The notes beneath the pieces were generated by a model. The model saw only the letters and a list, made by a program, of their open reading frames with translations. It ran no database searches and was not told the origin of the DNA. From Flavobacteriaceae bacterium (GTDB lineage: Bacteria > Bacteroidota > Bacteroidia > Flavobacteriales > Flavobacteriaceae): DNA of 48,868 nt. Position 1 is the stretch's first letter, and each line of letters begins with the position of its first letter. Both the position numbers and the translations under genes were made by a program. Of this stretch, positions 1 through 7,778 are shown piece after piece. The stretch is taken from positions 1 to 48,868 of the forward strand of contig CANGUZ010000013.1 in NCBI GenBank assembly GCA_947457255.1. Direction: 5' to 3'.

Positions 1-1
1 A

Positions 2-199
2 GGAATCGATGTTAAATACCAAACTAAAATTTTTGATTTGTTTCAATCTTTTTCAGATAAGCCCAAATCTACCGGAATAGGATTATCTATAGTAAAAAGA
101 ATTGTTGATTATTGCAAGGGTAGTATTTGGCTTGAGAGTGCATTGGGAATAGGTACTACTTTTTTTATAAAACTTCCTAAGCATCATGGAAAAATCTAA
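2..199 (+). CDS. Sensor histidine kinase, C-terminal fragment
   Basis: The reading frame is open from the window edge to a TAA at 197-199 and gives about 65 residues. It contains a G2-type ATP-binding box (GIGLSIVKRIV) after an F-box-like DLFQSFSD stretch, then a typical kinase ending (GSIWLESALGIGTTFFIKLP). These are the last elements of an HATPase_c domain, so this is the 3' end of a histidine kinase whose sensor and dimerisation parts lie outside the window. No receiver domain follows, so the protein ends with its kinase core. The kinase identity is well supported; the signal and partner cannot be seen. Confidence 0.85.
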   Translation, partial: GIDVKYQTKIFDLFQSFSDKPKSTGIGLSIVKRIVDYCKGSIWLESALGIGTTFFIKLPKHHGKI

Positions 200-696
200 C
201 TTGGACGCAATAATAGACTTTCAAGAAATGAGCAAGTTATTCAACAAAAAATTATAGCTATACTTCTAATCGAATTATCCTATGAATGTACTTTGACGCT
301 GAAAGTTTATACATTGATTAAAAAATATGGAATACTACTTTACTTTAAGGATTTTTTAATTTGAAAATTATTTAATGTGAGGAGCAGTTAGGCTACATTT
401 TGTGCTAACAATTAGAGAAAATCATAAATAATAAAATTACTATGTTTACTTTCTTTGATATATCTTTTACCGAGAATGATTTGATTTACTCATGGTATTT
501 CGAATTTGAAGTATGATTTGTATACTACCTATGACTATACATATTTTTGGAGGATTGGCAGGTTATAAGATTGAAATTCTGACCTTTTTGTCCAATAAAA
601 AAAGGTAACTGAAGGTGCCATCTCAAAAATGTATAGTTGAATGTATTTAATGACACTTTTAAAGCACTTGCAGATTCATCAAGAATAGTTATCGAA

Positions 697-739
697 TTTC
701 AAAAGTAATAATGAGCTGTCCATTCTTTTCAAAAGTAAT
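697..739 (+). repeat. Short direct repeat, TTTCAAAAGTAAT twice
   Basis: The 13-mer TTTCAAAAGTAAT occurs at 697-709 and again at 727-739, a 30-base period, inside the gene-free region. The copies are identical. Function unknown; this may be a small duplication. Confidence 0.5.
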
Positions 740-822
740 GACATGGTCTTAAACAATGAAGCCAAGTTTACATATCTCATTTCTTTGGTATTAAAATTAC
801 AAGTATTGTATTAGTAGATCCT

Positions 823-861
823 ATTTACAATATATTTACAAAATTTACATTTTTATTTACA
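823..861 (+). promoter_or_regulatory. Four ATTTACA direct repeats upstream of 922
   Basis: ATTTACA occurs at 823-829, 834-840, 843-849 and 855-861, with periods of 11, 9 and 12 bases, so all copies lie roughly on one face of the helix. The cluster ends 60 bases before the start codon at 922. Such arrays are typical of activator binding (for example response regulators), but no regulator can be assigned, and the AT-rich background makes chance possible. Confidence 0.35.
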
Positions 862-893
862 ATCCAAATCACTCCGTTTTAAAAACATCAAAC

Positions 894-901
894 TAGATTT
901 G
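894..901 (+). promoter_or_regulatory. Possible Bacteroidota -7 element (TAGATTTG)
   Basis: TAGATTTG matches the Bacteroidota sigma factor -7 consensus TAnnTTTG and lies 20 bases before the start codon at 922. No TTTG at the expected -33 position is visible, so the promoter may depend on an activator, perhaps through the ATTTACA array just upstream. Confidence 0.4.
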
Positions 902-921
902 TAGCATCAATTTAAAAGGAT

Positions 922-1542
922 ATGAAACCTATGAAAAAAACCATCTGTTTTCTGATCTTATCGCTGGTTGTGGTAAGCGGACTAGTATTTACCTTCGGTC
1001 AGTTCGGGCTAAAGCCCTCGGGTAGCTTCGCTCCGTTCGCCTTCGGCTCGGTTACTAATCATGAAATTAATAATGAAAGTGAGCCAACTCCAAAACCGTT
1101 GTCTATTGACGAAAAGAAAGCCAATCTAGATGATAGGAAAAAATGGGAGGCTTCTCCTGACGGTATAAAGTACAAAGAATGGGAGGTTTCTCCTGAAGGT
1201 AAAAAAGTGCAGGCCAGTTATTATAAAATAAAGAAGGATATAAAAGCTTTTACCGATATGGAAGCCGTAGTAACCTCTCTTACTTTTCAGCGCGAAAACG
1301 CTGGGTCATCAGTACCAAAATGGCTTATAGTTAGGATCAAAGGCGAAGAATACATGATGCAGTTTATTCCTAAGGATTTTCAGCAGTTCAATAGCCTGAA
1401 AGTTAACGACAAGATAGTTGTAAGAAGTCGCAGCGCAGGGTATTCGCCAAATCATCCCTATTTGATTCTATCGGGCGATTATATTGAGCACAATACTAAG
1501 GTGCTTTTTAAACGTGACCTTAGCAAAAATAACCGTTGCTGA
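922..1542 (+). CDS. Exported hypothetical protein with an inserted GC-rich repeat segment
   Basis: I do not recognise this 206-residue protein. Residues 1-23 form a signal peptide or membrane anchor (KK then a long hydrophobic stretch). Residues about 24-43 (rich in G, F, P, S) are encoded by a GC-rich sequence unlike the rest of the gene and look like a repeat element read in frame. Residues about 70-95 contain two copies of a short motif, KWEASPDG and EWEVSPEG. The C-terminal 110 residues are a mixed alpha/beta segment with no family I can name; an OB-like beta domain is possible. The start at 922 follows AAAAGGAT; the ATG at 931 is equally possible. It stands alone on its strand. Confidence 0.7.
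   Translation: MKPMKKTICFLILSLVVVSGLVFTFGQFGLKPSGSFAPFAFGSVTNHEINNESEPTPKPLSIDEKKANLDDRKKWEASPDGIKYKEWEVSPEGKKVQASYYKIKKDIKAFTDMEAVVTSLTFQRENAGSSVPKWLIVRIKGEEYMMQFIPKDFQQFNSLKVNDKIVVRSRSAGYSPNHPYLILSGDYIEHNTKVLFKRDLSKNNRC
993..1051 (+). repeat. GC-rich interspersed repeat read through by a gene
   Basis: This stretch of about 59 bases is strikingly GC-rich against an AT-rich background. It contains a perfect short hairpin, GGGCTAAAGCCC (1006-1017), followed by repeated TTCG-type units (GCTTCGCTCC, CGCCTTCGGCTCGG). It resembles interspersed repeats I recall from flavobacterial genomes. It sits exactly at the junction between the signal peptide and the mature part of the protein at 922, where an in-frame insertion would be tolerated. 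Confidence 0.55.
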
Positions 1543-1628
1543 GAATTAGAGGTCTCGCGATTAGCAACACTTAAGCCTCTACAATAATGATAAAAATCTA
1601 GATTAGTTAAAGATTACTATATCAAAAA

Positions 1629-2459
1629 TCATTTTAAAGTCGCTTTTAAATACTCCTTCATAAATACATTATTATCCCACTGGTTGCTCAGTGGTTGTTG
1701 ACTATAGGGTGCAGTGGGCATATAGGGTGCAGGTCCAAACTCAGGGCTTATGGTAAAAAGCGACTGACCTGCCCTCTTTTTAGTATTTATTATTTGTTGC
1801 CACCAGAATAAGAACTTCTCTAAATGTCCTTGCCATTCTGGAGCCTGTGGGTCATTGACTTGTGGGCCTTGTTCATAACCAATACGAGCGTGTATATGAG
1901 ATACATGAGGTATGATACGGGCAATTATTTCCTGTTGGTCGTCGAGCATGCTTTCAGAAACGGTACAGAAATGAGAGAAGTCGCCCACCAATTCTATTTC
2001 AGGGAATCGCTCTAGATATGGAATTAGGGAAGCAGCATGAAATGAAAATCGGCCTCTATGGGTTTCATGGAGAATTTTTACACCGTTTTTTGCAGAAAAA
2101 TTCATCGCAGCGTCGATAATTTTGCAGTTGTCATCAAAAGAAAAATAGTCTTTTCCGGTGTGGGAGTTTATAAATAAAGGATTTAGAGCAGCAAGATTTT
2201 TGAAGTTTTCTTCCATAATTTGAATGTGGGCTTCTACTGAATCATTCTCAGGAAAAGGTAGCTGTAAGGCAATAAAATAAAAATCAGGATTTTGATTTCT
2301 GATAGTATCTATAGCTGTAAGAAATTCATTTGTTATCCTGTCTGAAGGATTAAGAAATAATTCGGCACCATCAAAACCAGCATCAACAATAGCGTTTATA
2401 AACTGCGAGGGAGACAAATGATCGTTACCCCAGTACGAAAATGAATATTTAATTTGCAT
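1629..2459 (-). CDS. Xylose-isomerase-like TIM barrel protein (sugar phosphate isomerase/epimerase family)
   Basis: This 276-residue protein has the pattern of the AP_endonuc_2 / xylose-isomerase-like TIM barrel. It opens with a short strand (IKYSFSYWG) and the phrase DAGFDGAELFLN, and later has acidic and histidine residues typical of the metal site: HETHRGRFSFH, VGDFSHFC, HIHARIG and ISPEFGP near the C terminus. Members isomerise or epimerise sugars or act on related polyols; the substrate cannot be read from the sequence. It begins 7 bases after the dioxygenase-like gene at 2467, so the two are almost certainly co-transcribed. No signal peptide is seen, so it should be cytoplasmic. The family is clear, the reaction is not. 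Confidence 0.85.
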   Translation of the reverse strand: MQIKYSFSYWGNDHLSPSQFINAIVDAGFDGAELFLNPSDRITNEFLTAIDTIRNQNPDFYFIALQLPFPENDSVEAHIQIMEENFKNLAALNPLFINSHTGKDYFSFDDNCKIIDAAMNFSAKNGVKILHETHRGRFSFHAASLIPYLERFPEIELVGDFSHFCTVSESMLDDQQEIIARIIPHVSHIHARIGYEQGPQVNDPQAPEWQGHLEKFLFWWQQIINTKKRAGQSLFTISPEFGPAPYMPTAPYSQQPLSNQWDNNVFMKEYLKATLK

Positions 2460-2466
2460 AGAATAC

Positions 2467-3294
2467 TTAATTGAATCCTTTTAATTCACTAAAATCTCTA
2501 TGCAACCAGTTTGCTTCTGGATATTTTGCCTTACTATTTATGGTGTGAATAGAATAGGCCTGACGCGATTTCCCGCTGGTATTGGGCAAGCTATAATGTG
2601 GTAAAAAACCATGGAGCACAATGCATGTTCCTTTCTTTACTTCGAGAGGAATCATTCCTTCCATTGAAAGTGGTTCGTTGTCAAAAATATGCATTTCAGT
2701 TCCTCCAGTTGGTTTTCTCTTAAACCAAGTTCGTAAACTAGTGTTGTGTCCTCCTGGTTTAGCCCACAAACATCCGTTCTCTATAGTAGCATCTTCTAGG
2801 GCAAACCAAAATCCAATACAGGAATCGGGTTCGGTATACAAAAAGGTGGAATCCTGATGCACATCGACTACTCCACCAATTTTGGCATGCTTTAGTATGA
2901 GCATACTTTGTATAATAACATAATTATCGAGCTTTAACTCCGTAGCTAATGCTTTAAGCTGAGGAGAGCGAGAAAATTTTTCGAAAACAGGATCTAAATC
3001 ATGCAAGGCATGCCCTATTTTGTTTAAGGAATGAAAAAGATCATTTTTAAGTTTCCCCTTTTCATCAAAGGCATCTTTCTCAAAAAAGTAAGAAATGTTA
3101 TTTCCTGAATTCAGAAAATAATCATTGGAAGTTCGCGTTTGTTCATTGGTTTGAAAAACTGAAGGATGACCATCAAAATTAAAACTATTTGAAAGCTCCA
3201 GTCCTCTATCCATAACTTCATCACACTGCTCTGCAGTGTAAAAATCTTTAAGAATAAGATACCCGTCTTTATTAAATTGATCGTATAAGGTCAT
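2467..3294 (-). CDS. Phytanoyl-CoA dioxygenase (PhyH) family Fe(II)/2-oxoglutarate oxygenase
   Basis: The 275-residue protein begins with the family's typical opening (FNKDGYLILKDFYTAEQCDEV). It carries the iron-binding HxD pair at H146 and D148 (VDVHQDST), a distal histidine at H233 (LPHYSLPN) and the 2-oxoglutarate-binding arginine at R244 (SGKSRQAYS). All catalytic residues are therefore present. Bacterial members hydroxylate diverse small molecules, not only phytanoyl-CoA. Pairing with the TIM-barrel gene 7 bases downstream suggests a two-step pathway on a sugar-like or polyol-like compound, which is inference. It is the first gene of the operon; its promoter must lie in the 394-base region shared with the divergent usp gene. 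Confidence 0.88.
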   Translation of the reverse strand: MTLYDQFNKDGYLILKDFYTAEQCDEVMDRGLELSNSFNFDGHPSVFQTNEQTRTSNDYFLNSGNNISYFFEKDAFDEKGKLKNDLFHSLNKIGHALHDLDPVFEKFSRSPQLKALATELKLDNYVIIQSMLILKHAKIGGVVDVHQDSTFLYTEPDSCIGFWFALEDATIENGCLWAKPGGHNTSLRTWFKRKPTGGTEMHIFDNEPLSMEGMIPLEVKKGTCIVLHGFLPHYSLPNTSGKSRQAYSIHTINSKAKYPEANWLHRDFSELKGFN

Positions 3295-3586
3295 TGAATG
3301 ATGATTTTAATTAAAAAAATGTTTTAAAAAAATTACTCTAGTCCATAAAAATACAATAAAAGTGATTACAATAACCATTACTATTGTTTTTAATAGCTGT
3401 TTTAATCTATTTCCTTACTATCGAACTGACGAAAACTTAACTCTAAAAACTATCTACAACCAATAGATTAAAAATTATACGCATGTATAACCTCAGAATT
3501 TCAAGTATAAAGATTAAGAATATATAGTTGCTGTTTGAGTAAACAATAATTCATTGATGTATAAAGATTCTATTTTTACCTGTAAA
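3295..3586. other. Divergent intergenic region, left part
   Basis: Together with 3587-3688 this forms a 394-base gap between divergent genes. No reading frame is visible. It must contain the promoter of the reverse-strand dioxygenase operon, but I see no convincing TAnnTTTG element on that strand. The right-hand 100 bases carry the phased operator array described separately. Confidence 0.5.
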
Positions 3587-3664
3587 TTATATAACTATTA
3601 TTGAAAATTATATAAAACAACTTGCATTTTATATAATGAAATTTGATAAATTAAGATACATTTT
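3587..3664 (+). promoter_or_regulatory. Phased operator array and -7-like element for usp (3689)
   Basis: Three exact TTATATAA elements lie at 3587-3594, 3608-3615 and 3629-3636, exactly 21 bases apart. A TAnnTTTG-like element, TACATTTT, lies at 3657-3664, 20 bases after the last copy. The start codon follows 52 bases after the array. The layout matches six other promoters in this window except that the gap is 20 rather than 22. The operator next to the -7 element would occupy the -33 region, as expected for an activator that replaces -33 contacts. Confidence 0.75.
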
Positions 3665-3688
3665 ATTCTAATCTAATCTGATTTTAAT

Positions 3689-4168
3689 ATGGAAACTATC
3701 AAAATGAATAAGGTTCTTATAGCACTAGACTGCAATTCTACTGATCAAAAAATTGCAGAAGTTGGTTTTTCATTCGCTAAAGCAATGCATGCAGAAGTCA
3801 TTTTACTACATGCTTTCTTAACCCCCATCGATTATTCATCTGTATCCTATGAACCCATTATGGGTTTTGCTGGCTTTTCAAATTTAGATGCTTACCAACA
3901 AAACAGTGAAATTTTAACAAAAACAGGATTGGATTTTCTAAATAACGTAAAAAAACATTTAGGTGAATCCTCTATTGAAACTGTAGTAAGAGAGGGAGAA
4001 TATGCTGAAACTATTTTAGAAACTGCCCATTTGTATCAGGTCGATATTATAATAATTGGGAGTCACAGTAAAAAATGGCTAGAAAAAATAGTAATGGGAA
4101 GTACTACAGAAAAAGTATTGCACGATACTACTATTCCGCTTTTAATAATTCCAACTAAGAAAAAATAG
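3689..4168 (+). CDS. Universal stress protein, single UspA domain
   Basis: The 159-residue protein is one Usp domain. It has an N-terminal beta strand (KVLIALDCNS) and a C-terminal nucleotide-loop region around G124 (IIIGSHSKKW) and G137-S138 (VMGSTTEKV), followed by a hydrophobic last strand (TIPLLIIPT). The classical ATP-binding pattern is G-2x-G-9x-G-S/T; here the second glycine is S127, so ATP binding is possible but not assured. Usp proteins act in the cytoplasm during starvation, hypoxia and similar stress. Family starts usually lie just before the first strand, so the ATG at 3704 is an alternative. It has a phased operator promoter and is followed by the AraC-type regulator and kinase, probably as one operon with partial attenuation at 4188-4217. 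Confidence 0.92.
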   Translation: METIKMNKVLIALDCNSTDQKIAEVGFSFAKAMHAEVILLHAFLTPIDYSSVSYEPIMGFAGFSNLDAYQQNSEILTKTGLDFLNNVKKHLGESSIETVVREGEYAETILETAHLYQVDIIIIGSHSKKWLEKIVMGSTTEKVLHDTTIPLLIIPTKKK

Positions 4169-4187
4169 TGTTTTATTTCAAATTAAT

Positions 4188-4217
4188 AATAGCAAGTTCC
4201 CTTTTTGGATTGTTATT
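4188..4217 (+). terminator. Weak hairpin between usp and the regulator
   Basis: AATAGCAA (4188-4195) can pair with TTGTTATT (4210-4217), 8 pairs including one G-T, with a 14-base loop and a few T residues following. It is weak and could act as an attenuator that lets some transcription continue into the regulator at 4264. Confidence 0.3.
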
Positions 4218-4263
4218 TTTATTAACTTTATATCTATCATAAGAATAAAATCACTTGAAATAA

Positions 4264-4848
4264 ATGAAGCTATTCATTAAATACATGGTCAGTAACCGCT
4301 GTAAAATGGTGGTCAAAGAAATATTAAAAGAGTTGAATTTACACTTTATTCTTGTCGATTTGGGCGAAGTAGAAATTATGGAAGATATTTCGTTAGAACA
4401 GAGGGAGTACCTAAAAAAAGAATTAATTGAATCAGGATTAGAATTAATGGATGACAAAAAATCAATTCTAATTGAAAAAATAAAAAACATTATCATTCAA
4501 ATGATTCACCATACTGAAGAAGATATTAAAATAAATTTTTCAGACTATTTAAGTGAAAAACTAAACCACAATTACAATTATTTAGCCAATTTATTTTCTG
4601 ACACCCAAGGAACAACTATAGAGCATTTTATTATATATAATAAAATTGAAAGGGTTAAAGAATTAATGATTTATGGCGAATTGACTATAACCGAAATTGC
4701 CTATAAAATGAATTATAGTAGTGTTGCCCATTTATCATCACAATTCAAAAAAGTTACTGGCTTGTGTCCATCGCACTTCAAGCAACTGAAAGACAAACGA
4801 AGAAATCCGATTGTAGAAGTAGGATACATTACAAGTAAAAACGTATAG
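4264..4848 (+). CDS. AraC-family transcriptional regulator with an HMA-like N-terminal region
   Basis: The C-terminal half (residues about 95-185) is an AraC/XylS double helix-turn-helix, with the hallmark second-helix segment ITEIAYKMNYSSVAHLSSQF followed by KKVTGLCPSHFKQLK. The N-terminal 65 residues look like a ferredoxin-like HMA fold: IKYMVSNRCKMVVKEIL, then LVDLGEVEI. The metal-binding CxxC is reduced to S10-N-R-C13. The usual AraC cupin domain is absent and the protein is only 194 residues long. It lies 95 bases after usp and 2 bases before the hybrid kinase. It is the only DNA-binding regulator visible in the stress block and the natural candidate for binding the 21-base-spaced operators (inference). 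Confidence 0.88.
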   Translation: MKLFIKYMVSNRCKMVVKEILKELNLHFILVDLGEVEIMEDISLEQREYLKKELIESGLELMDDKKSILIEKIKNIIIQMIHHTEEDIKINFSDYLSEKLNHNYNYLANLFSDTQGTTIEHFIIYNKIERVKELMIYGELTITEIAYKMNYSSVAHLSSQFKKVTGLCPSHFKQLKDKRRNPIVEVGYITSKNV

Positions 4849-4850
4849 AA

Positions 4851-7127
4851 ATGAATACCAATAATAAAGATTTTATTTATACAACAAGTTTGACTGAAAT
4901 TCATTCTGAACCAGTAATTGTTATTGATAGCGATTATAAAATAACGGATATAAACAGCAAATTTTTAAGTATAATTAAGAAAAAGAGAGAAGACATTATT
5001 GGTACCCATTGCTTCAATTATTTTAAGGATTCGGAAAGGGTAAAAAAAAACTGTGCAAAATTATTTGAAATTGGTTTCTTTCACGATGAAGAATTAGAGT
5101 TAGTGGGACACAATGAAAAAGATCTATTGTACAATGGTTTTGTTTATAAAAATGAAAAAACAAAAAATTCAGAGTTAGTGATTATTGGTCGTAAAATATC
5201 TCTAGAAAAAAAATACGACAATAAATTTCAAAACTTCTTAGAATCACTTCCAGATGCAATTATTCTGGTTAATCAAGACGGAAATATTCAATCTGTAAAT
5301 ACTCAAGTAGAAACACTTTTTGGTTACAATAGAAACGAAATTATTGGAAACCCAATCTCTTTATTAATGCCTTCTCGATTCAAAGAATCACACCATAACC
5401 ATATACAATATTATTTTGCCAACCCTAAAGTGCGTAAAATGGGGGAAGGAATGCAACTATTTGCTAAACATAAAGACCAAACAGAGTTTCCTGTAGAAAT
5501 AAGTTTAAGTACAATAGATAGTGAAGAAAGCTTGATTGTTTGTGCTTCTATTCGTGATGTAAGCAACCAGAAAGAAACGGAAAGAAAATTAAAAGAAGCC
5601 ATCGTAAAAGCGGAAAGTGCAGTAAAATCAAAACAACAATTTCTTGCAAATATGAGTCACGAAATCAGAACTCCGATGAATTCAATTATCGGATTTACAA
5701 AAGTGATTCTCAAAACCGATTTAACCGCCAAACAAAAAGAATATGTAAATGCTATAAAAATGAGTGGTGACACTTTAATTGTACTTATAAACGACATTCT
5801 CGATTTGGCTAAAGTTGATTCAGGTAAAATGGTTTTCGAAAAAAAAACCTTCAAATTAGCAATGTCAATAACTGCTTTATTACATTTATTTGAAACCAAA
5901 ATACAAGAAAAAAATTTAGAATTAGTTGTAAAATACGATCAAAATATTCCAGAAGTATTGATTGGTGACGCTATTCGATTACACCAAATCATTCTAAATT
6001 TGGTTAGCAATGCTGTAAAATTTACTTCTAAAGGAAAAATTGCTGTTAGTATTAGAAAACTCACCGAGGATATTGAAAATATAACTTTAGAATTTTCAAT
6101 AAGTGATACTGGAATTGGAATTGAAGCAGATAAAATAGATCAAATTTTCGAGAATTTTCAACAAGCACATAGCCAAACTTGTAGAATATTTGGAGGTACA
6201 GGGCTTGGTCTTGCAATTGTAAAACAACTTGTTGAAGCTCAAGGAGGAAGTGTTCACGTAGAAAGCGAACTTGGCAAAGGTTCTACTTTTAGTTTTGTGC
6301 TACCGTTTAAGAAAACAAACAGGACATCAATTGTTGTTGATGATATTGTTGAGTTTATTGACAATCCTACTAAAAATATCAAAGTATTAATTGTTGAAGA
6401 TGTAGAACTCAATCAATTATTAATGAAGACTATATTAGACGATTTTGGCTTCGAATATGATATTGCTGAGAATGGAAAAATTGCTATTGAAAATCTTAAA
6501 GAATATCACTATGATATTGTACTAATGGATTTACAAATGCCAGTAATGAATGGCTTTGACACAACCAATTATATTCGGAATACGCTTAAATCTTCTATTC
6601 CTATAATTGCTCTTAGTGCCGATGTGACTAGTACAAATGTAGAAAAATGCCTCGCTGCAGGCATGAATGATTATATTGCAAAACCCATCGATGATAACGT
6701 ATTGTATAGAAAAATACTAACCATAATAAAAAAACCTGAGCAAAGAATCGATTTAGAGACTATCGAAAATTACGAACCTAAAACTCAAAAATGTACTGAT
6801 ATGGGTTATCTCAATTCGCTCACCAAATCAAATCCCAAATTAATGACAGAAATGATTAATGTGTATCTCAATCAAACACCAGTATTAATTAATTCTATAA
6901 AAAAAAGTTGGTTAAATCAGGATTTAGATACTTTAAAATCAGCAGTTCATAAATTAATTCCATCTTTTAAGATTGTTGGAATTGACAAAAAATATGAAGA
7001 AATTGCTAGAAAAATTGGAGACGAATTCCTAATAGCAAAATGTCAAAATTGGGTACTTGAACTCGAAAATGTTTGTTTGCAAGCGGTTGAAGAACTTAAA
7101 ATAGAACTCAATAATTTAAAAAACTAA
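4851..7127 (+). CDS. Hybrid sensor histidine kinase, PAS-PAS-HisKA-HATPase-REC-HPt
   Basis: This 758-residue protein has two PAS sensor domains (about 15-115 and 126-245), a dimerisation domain with phospho-accepting H270 (FLANMSHEIRTP), and an ATPase domain with N-box (LNLVSNAVKFT), GIGI and GGTGLGLAIVKQL motifs. A receiver domain with D560 (IVLMDLQMPVMNG) and a C-terminal HPt domain with H700 (SAVHKLIPSFKIVG) follow. No transmembrane segment is seen, so it senses a cytoplasmic signal; PAS domains often bind haem, flavin or small ligands, but I see no diagnostic residues. It contains a full internal phosphorelay. The start lies 2 bases after the AraC-type gene and the receiver-only protein follows 3 bases later, so these form one operon. 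Confidence 0.93.
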   Translation: MNTNNKDFIYTTSLTEIHSEPVIVIDSDYKITDINSKFLSIIKKKREDIIGTHCFNYFKDSERVKKNCAKLFEIGFFHDEELELVGHNEKDLLYNGFVYKNEKTKNSELVIIGRKISLEKKYDNKFQNFLESLPDAIILVNQDGNIQSVNTQVETLFGYNRNEIIGNPISLLMPSRFKESHHNHIQYYFANPKVRKMGEGMQLFAKHKDQTEFPVEISLSTIDSEESLIVCASIRDVSNQKETERKLKEAIVKAESAVKSKQQFLANMSHEIRTPMNSIIGFTKVILKTDLTAKQKEYVNAIKMSGDTLIVLINDILDLAKVDSGKMVFEKKTFKLAMSITALLHLFETKIQEKNLELVVKYDQNIPEVLIGDAIRLHQIILNLVSNAVKFTSKGKIAVSIRKLTEDIENITLEFSISDTGIGIEADKIDQIFENFQQAHSQTCRIFGGTGLGLAIVKQLVEAQGGSVHVESELGKGSTFSFVLPFKKTNRTSIVVDDIVEFIDNPTKNIKVLIVEDVELNQLLMKTILDDFGFEYDIAENGKIAIENLKEYHYDIVLMDLQMPVMNGFDTTNYIRNTLKSSIPIIALSADVTSTNVEKCLAAGMNDYIAKPIDDNVLYRKILTIIKKPEQRIDLETIENYEPKTQKCTDMGYLNSLTKSNPKLMTEMINVYLNQTPVLINSIKKSWLNQDLDTLKSAVHKLIPSFKIVGIDKKYEEIARKIGDEFLIAKCQNWVLELENVCLQAVEELKIELNNLKN

Positions 7128-7130
7128 ATC

Positions 7131-7565
7131 GTGCAACACTCTAAAAAAATAAAATTATTCCTTGTCGATGATGATGCGCTCTTTCTTAAAGCATTAGAAA
7201 TTCAATTCCTTGACCATGGCGATTTTGAAATAGAAACCTTTGCAACAGGTGAACTTTGTATCAAAAACTTGCATAAAAAACCTGATGTAATTATTCTTGA
7301 CTACCATCTTGACGGCATTGATAAAACAGCAATGAACGGATTGAAAACCTTAGATGAAATAAAAATTCATACTATTGATATTCCGGTAATTATGCTTTCC
7401 TCTCAAGATAAAATTGAAGTGGCTGTGAGTTGTATGCACCATAAAGCTTTCGATTATGTAGTAAAAAGCGAAACCGCATTTGTACGACTTCAAAAAATTA
7501 TTACAGCTATTTTCAAATATCAAAAAATGGAGAAAGAATTGAATTGGTATATGAATAGAATGTAG
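7131..7565 (+). CDS. Receiver-only response regulator
   Basis: The 144-residue protein is one REC domain: acidic pocket VDDD near residue 13, phospho-acceptor D57 (VIILDYHLDG), and a conserved lysine in YVVKSE. Nothing follows except a short helical tail, so it has no DNA-binding or enzymatic output. It starts with GTG at 7131, 3 bases after the kinase stop, which suggests translational coupling. It is probably the terminal or shuttle receiver of the relay from H700 of the hybrid kinase. How the signal reaches transcription is unclear; contact with the AraC-type regulator of the same operon is one possibility, and that is speculation. Confidence 0.9.
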   Translation: MQHSKKIKLFLVDDDALFLKALEIQFLDHGDFEIETFATGELCIKNLHKKPDVIILDYHLDGIDKTAMNGLKTLDEIKIHTIDIPVIMLSSQDKIEVAVSCMHHKAFDYVVKSETAFVRLQKIITAIFKYQKMEKELNWYMNRM

Positions 7566-7617
7566 AAAATTTAAAGAATATTGAATTTAAGCTTTTTAAA
7601 AATTGAAATTCATTTTT

Positions 7618-7662
7618 TGGGCGTGACCCTCATATTGCTTCGTTGTAGCGCCTAGCGGTATT
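7618..7662 (+). repeat. GC-rich intergenic repeat fragment
   Basis: The segment beginning GGGCGTGACCCTC and continuing to CGCCTAGCGG stands out as GC-rich between AT-rich flanks and lies in the 213-base gap between the response regulator and the permease gene. GGGCGTGACCCT-type sequences are, as I recall, common intergenic repeats in Flavobacterium. The copy looks partial. Confidence 0.45.
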
Positions 7663-7778
7663 TGAAAAAAAAGAGATTTAACAAATTAATAATGAAAAGT
7701 ATGTATTAGTTTGTGAAATCATCATCAAAAAAACCTTAGCAAAGCTTAGTTGAACTAAACCTAAAAAGATTAAATTAA

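Larger units (their letters stand above)
200..921. other. Gene-free 720-base stretch
   Basis: No reading frame of useful length or with recognisable protein similarity is visible on either strand. The stretch is very AT-rich and full of stops. It holds a 13-base direct repeat (697-709 and 727-739), a run of four ATTTACA units just before the next gene (823-861), and a possible -7 element (894-901). It may be decayed coding sequence, but I could not recognise a parent gene. Confidence 0.6.

Noticed and set aside
1824..2015. Forward-strand frame opposite the TIM-barrel gene
   Set aside because: It is the antisense shadow of a gene with clear family motifs. Similar shadows at 13396-13665, 17339-17662, 19301-19708 and elsewhere were rejected for the same reason.
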